NCBI RefSeq assembly: GCF_958298935.1
Contig: NC_084922.1
Coordinates: 45,357,958-45,421,957, forward strand
Length of the DNA: 64,000 bases
Direction of reading: 5' to 3'
Source: Phragmites australis
Lineage: Eukaryota > Streptophyta > Magnoliopsida > Poales > Poaceae
Positions 24,190-34,326 of the stretch are shown here, piece after piece. Within the stretch, counting starts at the first letter, position 1, and every line of letters begins with the position of its first letter. The translations under genes and the position numbers were made by a program. The notes beneath the pieces are model-generated. The model was not told the DNA's origin. It searched no databases and saw only the letters and a program-made list of their open reading frames with translations.

Positions 24190-25149
24190 GCACAATCCTA
24201 TTTTGTGAGTTGCACAATTTAGTGTGACTTAATTTTACTAATCCTTCTACTGTGTTTAGTCCTAATGTAACAGGATTGCGCATGCTCTAGCTGCGCTTGG
24301 GGTCGGAAGTGTCCTGTGGGGGCTGTTCATATGTTAGACAGCATGTCACATTATATGCGGCAAGTTCCCGTTAATGGAATGCTTCCTTTGGAGAGAAATT
24401 TTATGGGACCAGGTTTTTTTAGAGATCCATACAGCGTTGTGACATGTGTCCCCATATATATAGATATGCATACGTATGGACCGTGTGATCGTACATGTAC
24501 GATACAGATGAGAATCTCACGGAGCTCTTACGCGAGCGCGGATCTCATAAAATTTTTCTCCGCTTCCTTCGGTGTACCCAGCGTTGGCACCGGTGGCGCG
24601 CAACTCCCACAATCTGAGGGTAAAAGCAAGGAGATAACGCGTGGCAGACTGTCGCTGCTGCGCCTTCATGGGCACCAGAGCTGACAAAACCCAGAGGCGG
24701 AAGTGAAGCAATCAGCATGCAGGGGCTAAGCCGTAGCGGCCCCTCGGGACTCGGAGCCCATCGCTTACCTCCCCACCTCGGAAGGAAAGGATAGCGATTG
24801 CCGTGGAAAGCCGACGAGCGCGTTACGTCCAAACGACAGGGGGCAAGCAACGGCAGGCGCGTCTCATCCCCCACGCGGCCACGCATATAAGCATCGGCAA
24901 AATGGCAACGCACTTACGCACATGTCTACCTAATTGCCTCCCGTTTCGGCGCCCACACGCAGCCAGCCCCGGCCGGCCCCCACGCGCACATACGCTCGCG
25001 TCCGCGCGGCACGGTTTGCTCCCCGTTCAGCACTCTCCCCTCCGTCACTTCGGCGGTTGGCTTTGCCGCTCGTCAACCTGCGTTGGGCATCGGCTGACGG
25101 CCGGGCCGCCGCGCGCTGCCTCGGTGCTCTCTCGCCGGCGTTCGAGAAG
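24190..25149 (+). promoter_or_regulatory. Putative promoter and 5'UTR exon of the ABI5-type gene
   Basis: GC content rises from about 24500. ACGCGTGGC at 24637-24645 resembles the CE3/ABRE-type elements found in ABA-responsive promoters, and a TATA-like catataag lies at about 24884-24891. The following 250 bp are CpG-rich, and several overlapping open frames here are not coding. A good splice donor, AAG followed by GTATGT, sits at 25149/25150. Promoter function is inferred from position and motifs only. Confidence 0.4.
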
Positions 25150-26587
25150 GTATGTACCGCGCCGCCCAATCTTTGCTCTCGCTTTTTTCATACCGGCCTG
25201 TAGTTGCTCGTAGTACTACTAAGCACTAAGTTGTCTTTCACTGCCGTTTGTGTTTATTTGGGATTGAGTTCGAATGCAAAGTGTTTGTGATGCTGCTTGT
25301 TGCGTAATCCATCATTAGAGCTAACATTAATCGGTAGGAATTAGCTCGATGGTGAGGGTGTGACTAAGGTTTTCATTCCTCATCTCTTGCCGTAATCTTG
25401 AAGACGCAGTCTTCTCTTGCTGCATGCTTCGCCCTCCATTATATTCCTTTACAGTTGAGGTAGCCCATGCGATGTGAGTATATTAAATAGTGCCATTCAT
25501 GTGTCGTTGAACCGTAAAAATCTGGCCAAAAAGAAAGCCTACACAATCCATCAAATTCTAGTAGGCACGATCTATATCGCGAATAATGACATAGGACTAA
25601 ATTTATACAACTTTTGTAAGAGTTTTTCGAGCAAAGCAATGTTTAAAGGGGTGTTTGGGTGTTATCGTACATGGGCCTACAATGGGCCAACATAGGAGTT
25701 ACGGGACAATTTCATGTTATTGGCCTACCGCGGTATTCCGTGTACAACCTAGATGGTCCAGCCCAGAGTACGACTTGTTCAGAATTGGCCTGCACCTGGG
25801 ACGACTATTGCTTCAGATTTCACACGAAATGTACACCTGAAATAGTGAAATCTTGTGGCTGCACACTGCACGCGCGCACAGTGAGGTGTCTTCGCAGCGG
25901 CCACCGTTGGCTGCCGAACAAACCGCACGCTAAATGCCAGCAACGAGTTCGTCACATCGCGCTTAGCACACGGTTAGCGCTATCCCCACAGAAGCCGTAG
26001 AAACACAGTCCAAATCGGCACGCCTCCTAGCAGTCTATCAGCAATGACCTGTTCCCTTTGGGAAACGTCAGGAGAGCAGCGTCACCTGCGCTCTTTGGCT
26101 TCTGCCAGAACAGAGCACGCAGGACTCACAGAATCAAATCAAATAGAAGAAAACTCACAGACAAAGGAGCACGAAAATTCATGTAGCGCTACCAGTATCT
26201 GCTCTTATGCATCAAAGGATAATAATCTCATGCTGAATGTCCTGGCTGTTTTCTACTGTTTGATAGAGTTGTGCAGCAAAATAGACGTGGAATCATGCTG
26301 CACTCGTGCATACCAAAATGGGAGAGTGCAGAAGATCCGTCTTCGAGAAACTGAACGTAACGCACGAAGCATAGATGATAGATCCAAACGAGGAAGTGTC
26401 TATCCACCATCCGCCCGCACACAGCCGATCAGAGCCTGAGCGAAGCGCATCAATTGCGCGCCCTTATATTCAAGCGCATGAGACAAGCACCACCAGCACC
26501 CGCATCCGGTTGCCTTCAATTCGATGCATCGATGTGGCTATCTATTCTAACCCGCTTCTAATCACCACGCTTTGCTCTCGCATGCAG
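25150..26587 (+). other. Probable 5'UTR intron of the ABI5-type gene
   Basis: The stretch begins GTATGT at 25150 and ends GCATGCAG at 26587, immediately before a short leader to the start codon at 26665. No protein domain is seen in the 1.4 kb. The proposed intron would join the GC-rich leader at about 24900-25149 to the coding exon. Transcript data would settle it. Confidence 0.5.
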
Positions 26588-26664
26588 GCTACAAAATAAG
26601 CAAGACGAGCAGCGTTCAAAGACACAGTAGCAGAGTGTTAAAATACTCCTGCAGATTGAGTGAG

Positions 26665-28221
26665 ATGGCGTCGGAGGTGAGCAAGAACGTGAAGGTCCTC
26701 AACGAGCAGGAGGTCACCTCGCACCAGCGTGACCAGAGCGTTCGCGCTGGGACCAGCGCTGCTGAGGAGCAGTCGGATCCGTTGGCGCTGCAGTCGTCGA
26801 TCCTGTCGCTGACGCTGGAGGAGCTGCAGAATTCGCTCTGCGAGCCTGGGCGCAACTTCGGGGCCATGAACATGGACGAGTTCATGGCAAACATATGGAA
26901 CGCCGAGGAGTTCCAGGCCACCACCGGCGGCTGCAAGGGGGACTTGGAGGAGGAGGCCATGGCAACGGGAACTGGTGAGAGCGGAGGTGGAGGTGCGGGA
27001 GGAAGCGGATTGAGCCGGCAGGGGTCGTTCTCCCTGCCGCCGCCGCTGTCCCGGAAGACGGTGGATGAGGTCTGGGCCGAGATCAGCCAGGGGCCGGTGG
27101 ATGCCCAGGCTCACGCCGCGCCGCAGGCCATGGTCCAGCCGCAGATGGAGATCGGCGGCGTCGCGGCCAGCGGTCGGCAGGTGACGCTGGGCGAAATGAC
27201 GCTGGAGGATTTCCTGGTCAAGGCCGGCGTCGTCCGAGGAGCCTTCACAGACCACGGCCAGGCAGCCGCGGCGGTCGGGATGGTCCCAGCTGGGCCGATG
27301 AGCCACATGCAGCAAGTGCAGCTTGCGGCTCCCATGATGTTCCAAGTGGCGCCGGCCAACGCCGTGTACCCGGTGATGGGTGACGGCATGGGCTACCACA
27401 ACGGGTACCCTGGGGGCATGGTGGTGGTGCCGCCTCCCCCGCCGTCTCAGTGCGTGGCGGCCGCCGTGAGCCCGGGGTCGTCGGACGGGATGAGCGCGAT
27501 GACACAGGCGGAGATGATGAACTGCATTGGCAACGGAGGGATGGTTCGGAACGGCAACGCGCGGAAACGCGAGTCCCCGGAGGATGGGTGCACCGAGAAG
27601 ACGGTGGAGCGCCGGCAGCGGCGCATGATCAAGAACCGTGAATCGGCAGCCCGGTCACGCGCCAGAAAACAGGTGTGTATGGCCCTGTTCGTTTGGTGTA
27701 TGTCAGCTTGTTGCCTTTTTTGTGGATGGTTCATTTTAGCTTGATTTTTCAGATGGTGACAGACTTTCTGTATTTGAAATGGTGCAGGCATATACCGTGG
27801 AGCTTGAGGCTGAATTGAACCACCTCAAGGAGGAGAATGCACGCCTTAGAGCGGAGGAGGTACTGAGAAACAAAATATTGGTCATCTATATTTTTCATTG
27901 TTTTTCACTGCTACTATGCATGGATCTGATCAAACACGTCGTCTCTGTTCCATTCTCTTTCGCAGAAGACGATTCTGTTGTCAAAGAAAAAGATGGTATT
28001 TACTCCGACCTCAACCGTGTTGTATCTTTTTTTTACACAGTGCTCATCATTCACTTATCGTTATAGTGTAACAATCAACATGTGTGTCAGTGTGCTGACG
28101 GAAACATGTCATGGTTTTGTGTTTGTTTCAGCTGTTGGAGAAGATGATGGAGCAGTCAAGGGAGAACGTGAGCGCTAAGGGCGGCCGCGGGCTGCGCCGC
28201 TGCGGCAGCTCCATGTGGTGA
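26665..28221 (+). CDS. ABI5: ABI5-type group A bZIP transcription factor
   Basis: Nuclear factor that binds ABRE (ACGTGGC) promoter elements and mediates abscisic-acid responses in seeds and stressed tissue. Exons 26665-27672, 27788-27859, 27966-27995 and 28132-28221 join in frame to 399 residues. The N-terminus (MASEVSKNVKV) closely resembles the rice ABI5 protein as I remember it. Conserved blocks: C1 SSILSLTLEELQNSL (about 44-58), C2 LSRQGSFSLP, C3 RQVTLGEMTLEDFLVKAG, the basic region ending NRESAARSRARKQ at residue 336, then a short leucine zipper (AYTVELEAELNHLKEENARL), and the C-terminal C4 block LRRCGSSMW. C1 reads LALQSS, lacking the Arg of the usual R-Q-S-S kinase motif. Family activation is through SnRK2 phosphorylation of R-x-x-S/T sites. 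Confidence 0.95.
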
Positions 28222-28317
28222 AATATGGCGCATGACTCGCATTCTGTCATTCCATTTTGCTCGCTCCTACAGAAAGTAATATGGCGGTAATGGTGTTGGA
28301 ATGGTAGCAGCATCTTA

Positions 28318-28607
28318 GGCCGTGTTTGTTTGAGCTTCTGTTTTTGAGCTTTTCTGAAAAACTGTGCTTTTGATTTTTCTGAAAAGCTGCTTTTAGAAAT
28401 AGGTTGTTAACTTTTACAATAAATTTTTGGCTTCTCAAATACATAGCTTCTCAGAGAAGCACATCTTAGCGAGCTTCTCAGCTTTAGTTCATTTTCCTCA
28501 GAAACAGACTTCTGGTTTCTTCAGAAATCACTTCTCCAGAACCTTGTTTGTTCTGGCTTCTGGCTTCTGACTTCTGCCAGTAGCAGAAGCAGCAAACAAA
28601 CACAGCC
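28318..28607. mobile_element. Tourist-like MITE just 3' of ABI5
   Basis: The left end is GGCCGTGTTTGTTTGAGCTTCTG and the complement of the right end is GGCTGTGTTTGTTTGCTGCTTCTG. The flanking trinucleotides are tta on both sides (28315-28317 and 28608-28610), the target of PIF/Harbinger elements. The length is 290 bp. It starts about 97 bp after the ABI5 stop codon, so it may lie in the transcribed 3'UTR. Confidence 0.85.
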
Positions 28608-28610
28608 TTA

Positions 28611-29460
28611 GTATGTGCTGTGATGGCTGTAAAATCTGCAAGGGCGCCTTAAGTAGAGTTTGTGTTGGCCGGCTTGCTGTATAAGCCGTGGGTTGTACAA
28701 ACAATAAACCAGCTCTAAGAGAACACAGGATGAGCTCTGTGTTGTTCTCCATGTATATTAACATGGGTAGTAGTCATACTATGTCGCTTGTTTGTGTGTC
28801 TTTACACTTGATTTTGATGCACGTGAGCATCTGTATTTTCTCACCTACGTTAAATGGAAAACACGCAGGTTCTTTCACGTAGTGTTTAGTTTACCACATG
28901 CTAACTAGAGCTCAGACGACTTTAGGTGATAGGTGTGAATATGTGTGAACGTGCGATGTCCACCGGTGAGTTTAGGAGGGGGGGGGGGGGGGTTGGGGTT
29001 AGAGTGAAGCTAGGGGGCGATGACCGGATCGGTAGTGGGTTGCGACATGGCAGTGTCACAAGGCGACAGTGGCGGCATGGGCAATAGGCAGGTTTAGCTC
29101 AGGATAAGGAAAATGGAGTGGTTAGCATGGTGGCTGAGCGGTGGGCACGGATCCGATGATAGGAGAGTCATCGGAGATAGCTAAATACGTGCAGGGTGAG
29201 GGATCGAGGCAAGGCTCAGCACATAGAGAAAGAAGATGACCGGATATACAAGATAAAGTCCAAGGAAAAAGATGACCAGATATAGAAAGTAAAGTTATGG
29301 GCATTAGATCAATATCGGATGGCTTATGTTAAAGAGATATATTTTCAGAGTCTAAAAATTAGCAACCCTTTAATTTACAGGCTCGCTCATTGCTGTTTGC
29401 AAGTAGTATGATGTTTTTTTTTTTTGACCGAATGCAAGTATGGTTCTCAGACAGGGCTAG
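28611..29460. other. Downstream region of ABI5
   Basis: Probably includes the distal 3'UTR. A run of 14 G lies at 28979-28992. No gene or element is otherwise supported. Confidence 0.4.
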
Positions 29461-29464
29461 AAGA

Positions 29465-30170
29465 AGAATGATTTTTTATGTCTATTTTCAATATTTGCAA
29501 AAATACATGATCATTCCAAAGTATTACACATCTAAGTTATCGTCATCCGTTAGATATGCAATAGCAAGGTATCGTCTATTCAATGAGTAACACCTTTAAA
29601 AAAATAAATGTGTCACCCATTCAACATACAATACCTTTAAAAAATAAAAAAATAAAAAACATTGTGTTCCATTACCCTCAAATTTTAAAATAATATCGAA
29701 AGTCATGAATTTTTTTTGAAAAAAGTATATTGTATAGGATGCTGCAATCTATCTCTTGAAAAAATTTCAACTCAAAAATATTACTTATACAAAGTATGAA
29801 ATTTGCCTTTTTTTTATTTCTCTTTGTGTACGATAAAATTTGCCTTTTTTTATTTCTCTTTGTGTGCGATGAAATTTGCCTTTTTTTTTATCTTTGTACA
29901 AGTAGTAGTTTTGTTTGAAATTTTTTAAAGCTAGATCATAGTATTCTCTATGTCATTTTTTTAAAAAAAATTATGGCTCTTTCTATATTGTTTCGAATTT
30001 TGAGAGCAATAAAACATAATATTTTTTATTTTTGGGTTTTTTAAAGTGTCGTCCATTGAATATGTGACAGTTCTTCCTATCCAACGAGTAACAGTAGACT
30101 AGATGTATAATATTTTGAAATAGATATATATTTTTATAAATATAGAAAAATAAAAATGAAAAAAACGAAG
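29465..30170. mobile_element. Non-autonomous MULE-like element upstream of the phosphatase gene
   Basis: The left margin (about 29468-29600) and the complement of the right margin (about 30168-30040) are similar over roughly 100 bp, including attccaaagtattacacatcta against atttcaaaatattatacatcta, and both then have gtcgtccattgaat-type phrases. The interior is AT-rich and repeats ttgccttttttttatttctctttgtg three times (about 29803-29895). The same phrases occur at the second MULE near 57.7 kb. Ends are diverged and the target duplication is unclear. Confidence 0.5.
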
Positions 30171-30573
30171 AAGAATAGGGAGTTCGCAGCGTCGTCGGGT
30201 CGTCAATGGGCCGGGCGCACCAATAGCCAGGCCGCACTCCGGCCTCTTGATACGCCGCAGGTCCATACGTGGAGATTCCCATCCAGACCAGACCTCAGGC
30301 GCACGAGTCGAGATCGCGCGACCACGTCCGGACTCCGGACTCTGTCTCCACCCAGAGAGAGAGGGAGAACGAGGGAGAGTTCCCCACCGAGACCCTAGGT
30401 CGGGCGAGCAGGGCAGCGCTCAACGGCGTGCCGCAAGGGGGTAGCGCTTGGGTGCGGCGAGGCGAGGCCGACTGACGGAGGAGTGGCGCTGAGAAGTGGA
30501 ACCTCCTCTGAAGCTTGGAGTTGTGAGGCGGGCGCGACTCTCTGAGATTTGCAGCACGAGAAGCAGAGAGAAG

Positions 30574-31064
30574 GTTTTCCTTCCGTCTATGTGATCTGCG
30601 AATTGATTTTGTTGCGAATTTTCCTAGATTTGTGGTTCAAGGGAAACTGAGTGAAATGCTCGTTATCGATATAGCGAATTGCTAATTTTTCGAATGTGCG
30701 TGGTGTATCGCTGTGTTTTTTTCAGGTTAATCGTGACATATACAGTCTTGAAATGCTAATTTTCAGAACCGTGGATTTCTGAAAATGGTGTATCGTTCAT
30801 GCACTGGGATGATTGTGAATTAATAAGTTCTGCGTGACTTGAATGTTAAAACATTGAAACCTGAGGAGGGCGTAATGTTGAATGGCATTACCTCATCAAA
30901 CTAACAAATTTCCTGTACGTTGTGTTTATTGAACTAGCTATATGTTTATAATGGTGAAATTACTCTTAAGAGCCTATCTTTCCTTTTTTCCACTTCTTAT
31001 TTTGTGATTTTGTGCTGCATCCCTGCTTGGTTTTAGATCTCAGTCAATTTCTAATGATTTGCAG
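30574..31064 (+). other. Probable 5'UTR intron of the phosphatase-like gene
   Basis: A GA-rich leader (about 30300-30573) ends AGAGAAG before GTTTTC, and TGATTTGCAG ends at 31064, two bases before the start codon. The stretch between is AT-rich and has no open frame. Placement is a prediction from splice-site consensus. Confidence 0.5.
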
Positions 31065-31066
31065 AA

Positions 31067-32517
31067 ATGGGTTGGGGGATATCCAGGTTGATTGGGCTGA
31101 AGGCTGCTGTCTTGCTTTCTGTGGCGTATTTTTTCCAGGGACTAGGAATGACACTTGTCTCTTTTCCCCTCATTTACACATCTATGGTTGCAATGCTAAT
31201 CTCGATGGCTTCCCACCCAGCGGTTGATCTCCCTTTACTCCTAGGCAAGGCATCCGATGGAAGCTTTCCCTTGTGGTCATGGATCATGTTCTCGCCATTT
31301 CTTCTTTTCATCCACCTGTTTGTGTTGCTACGGAGATTTGTGAAAAATGAGCCCTTGTACACTGAGATAGCAGATGGATTATTTGTTGGAGGATGGCCTT
31401 CTTCAGTTGAACATCTGCCACCAGGTGACCCTGCCGTCATAGATTGCACATGCGAGCTGCCAAAAAGCTCAACCCTATCTAATAATGCATATTTGTGTGT
31501 TGCTACCTGGGATACAAGGGCTCCTCAGCCATCACAGATTGAGTCTGCGGTGCGATGGGCTGTGAGAAAGCGGTCTCAGAACAAACCTATATATGTCCAC
31601 TGTGCCTATGGTAAATATGTTATTCTGCTTCCTGCTTTCTGCTTTTGAACTAGGAACTATGTTGTGTTTCTGTATATGTTTTTCTTTAAAATACTTATAT
31701 TTATGCTACTGAATGCATTTCTGTAGCTTAGTCATATTAGATAATTGCTGAGACTTGAGAGACATATTTACCTCTGGAGCATGGTTATGAACTATTATAT
31801 CATGTAACATGCTTTATCGTTATGATTGTTTAGTCTGGATACAAAAGCATGCTGATATGGTTGTTTTTTTTATTTTCATGTCATCTTATGTCATATGATT
31901 ATTTACCATTTCTAATTTGTTTTTGCTTATCTACGGACAAGAAGTAGAACTGCCGTGCATAAGCTGAACTGCACCTTCAATACATTCAAACCGGATCAAT
32001 GTTCGCACATATTATGGACACAGATGTTGTAATAGTATCAGAGTTTATTTTAAGAGCCTGTTTGGCCAAGTTAGCTCAGATCTTAAAAGAAAAATAAGCT
32101 TAAGTTAGATATGTGCACCCAATTCAACGTTTAGGTTTGGCTCTAAGCTTAAGCCTCTCTGTAACTGATTTAAAAAAAAAACCTCATTGTAATGGCTTAT
32201 GCATACAACTTTCCGAGCTTATCTAATAGGCCGTCTAACTCTTGAATTTCATCATTTAATAGCGTGTTATATCTGTAACAGGCCATGGCAGAAGCGTCTG
32301 TGTGATGTGCGCACTTCTTGTCGCACTAGGATTAGCTGAAGATTGGAAAGCTGCTGAGCAAATGATTTGTGAGAAGCGACCTTCTATTAGCATGAACACT
32401 CTTCATCGTAAAAGCTTGGAGGAATGGTCAAAACATTTGCTCCCTTCCTCAAAAAGAAGTGGGGAATCAGATGCGAGTTCTGTTATTCATTCGGATTATA
32501 ACCGAAAGAGAAATTGA
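31067..32517 (+). CDS. Membrane-anchored dual-specificity-phosphatase-like protein
   Basis: Predicted cysteine-dependent phosphatase tethered to a membrane; substrate unknown. Exons 31067-31610 and 32282-32517 join in frame (259 residues), with the intron splitting the catalytic loop. The loop reads V-H-C-A-Y-G-H-G-R-S, residues 177-186, with C179 and R185 fitting the C-X5-R signature of protein-tyrosine/dual-specificity phosphatases. A candidate general-acid Asp is in TWDTRAPQP (about residue 149). Hydrophobic segments at about 8-47 and 69-88 probably form two or three transmembrane helices, leaving the catalytic domain on one side. The C-terminus (SKRSGESDASS, NRKRN) is hydrophilic. It faces the TGA gene tail to tail, 1.8 kb away. 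Plant genomes carry similar uncharacterised proteins. Catalytic activity is inferred from the motif only. Confidence 0.88.
32054..32235. mobile_element. Small MITE in the phosphatase-gene intron
   Basis: The left end is GAGCCTGTTTGGCCAAGTTAGCTC and the complement of the right end is GACGGCCTATTAGATAAGCTC. They are flanked by taa on both sides (32051-32053 and 32236-32238), as expected for a Tourist-like insertion. The element is 182 bp and ends about 46 bp before the splice acceptor. The ends are diverged. Confidence 0.5.
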
Positions 32518-32896
32518 ACCGCGAGAAAAAGATTTGTCAGTAACTGCGATATGTAAGATGGAGTTCATCATTTGATACTGCCTACTGCTGCCCTAGTAAA
32601 TGTCCATGGATCATTCTCTAAGTATCTTTTTGCTGGAGTAGTATGTTGTATGAAGTATATGTACTAAACTCCACTACTGTAGCTTGCACTGCTAGTTGTT
32701 TAAGGAATATTTACTGATCCTGCCCCTCATTGAATGCATGCCAGGGAAGTGCTGTTGTCTGACCTTTTCTTTGGGAAACAAGGCTCTGCTGGCCTACTAG
32801 GTTATCATTTATAGCTAAATGCCATATGTTTCTCATTTTCAGCAACCTGCATTCAATATCTTTGTTAGGTTCGGTTCTTCACTTGATTTCAAGCTA

Positions 32897-33143
32897 CGCC
32901 CTCCGGTCATAAATACTTACATTTTGGACAAGGTCCGGTCAAAGTTTTAACCATCAATAACTCTTGAAATATTTAGTTTCAGAACATGAAAAGTTATATG
33001 TGTGGATTTATTTTAAAAAATACTTTCATAATGTCATAAACTTATTAGATTATATAAATTTATTCTAGTTGAAAATAGTGGTCAAAGGTATGCATGGAAG
33101 ACTGTGCTATGTCCAAAACGCAAGTATTTTTTACTGGATGGAG
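32897..33143. mobile_element. Stowaway MITE 3' of the phosphatase gene
   Basis: The left end (CGCCCTCCGGTCATAAATAC, then TTACATTTTGGACA) and the complement of the right end (CTCCATCCAGTAAAAAATAC, then TTGCGTTTTGGACA) agree at most positions. TA flanks both ends (32895-32896 and 33144-33145). At 247 bp with no coding capacity this is a typical Stowaway, the MITE class moved by plant mariner transposases. Confidence 0.9.
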
Positions 33144-33149
33144 TAGTGC

Positions 33150-34320
33150 ACAGCTATTCATTACTTTCTTTTGTTGTGTATACATTTCATCTATTTCAAT
33201 CGGGTGTTTACATTTAATCTATTTCAATCTCGTTGTGTATACATGTAGTCTATTTCAATCTTGCGAAGTTTTGGTGTTTAATCTTCTGACTTGCCTATGC
33301 TGACTGACTGAGGTTTAACAGAATTGTACTCGTATTTTATGCTTTCTGTATGCTCTTGTGGCTTCGTATACTTTTCATCATTTGTCTGGCTCTGACATTT
33401 CCAAATCAGCAGTTTTGCAGTTGAAGGGATAAACTTTTGGGGCTACATGGTTGGAATTGTCTTCTGATCTTCTGATGGAAAGTCTCATGTCTGACAATTT
33501 TAAATATTCTTGGTAGATGACATACAAAGCAGAGCTGATTTTGAATCTCTAGGTCAATTGATAAGTTGATCTCAGATCATTGGTCTCTTTCCATTACTGG
33601 TCCATCAACTGTTCTAGGCCTGCATCTTCGGATTTGCTTTTTTAGTTAATGTAAAATCCCTTCTGTTGTTTCTACATGTATTGCTGGAGATTTCTCTTCA
33701 TGCTGCATCTTCTTTCGTGGTTTCTATTTTCTTGCTGTTTCAGACACTCTACGATACTTTTTAAGTTAGTAACCACGTGGATTGTTGTTTGATGGTTTTA
33801 CATTTTCATCTCGGGTTCAGACAGTTTCCCAAGTTTACCATTTCTCTTTTCCATCAGTCCCTAGTAGAATCAGGTTTGGACAACCTGCTACAACGTGTAG
33901 CTGGTTTCTTTGTTTTTTATTGAATAATACTGGATGGTAGATCATTGTCTGGCTATCTTTTGTACTATCAATGCAAAACTATTTGAAACTTAATAGTTAT
34001 TTTATGGTTACTCCATCTCCCTAATTGCATTTAGTCTTCTCAGGCGAGTGAACAGCCACGATTCTTCTGCCTTTGCTTTGTTTTCTTCTGCTACGCACAA
34101 AATTCTGTGGTCCTAACCCTTCAATCAGTTCAAGAGCCATATGAACAAGTGACCCACCCAGCATTGCACCACAAGTTCATCCCCCTATTTCTCCTAGCGA
34201 TGTTGCTTTCTCAATACTTTAATAATAGAACATTACAATCCATCTCCCTCTCCTCTCGCCCAGTCTCTAATCTTTGTAGCATCACTGTTGTCGCCGGCCG
34301 AAGTTTTACACCCTCCAGGT
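33150..34320. other. Intergenic region between two convergent genes
   Basis: AT-rich and without open frames of note. It should contain the end of the phosphatase transcript and the 3'UTR of the minus-strand TGA gene. Repeated phrases of the type catttaatctatttcaatc occur at about 33187-33260. Confidence 0.4.
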
Positions 34321-34326
34321 GAGGCC

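Noticed and set aside
24545..25213. Open frames upstream of ABI5
   Set aside because: GC-rich leader and promoter sequence, open on both strands; better explained as 5'UTR and its donor site.
26638..27399. A 253-codon minus-strand frame over ABI5 exon 1
   Set aside because: Antisense shadow of a GC-rich coding exon; no domain.
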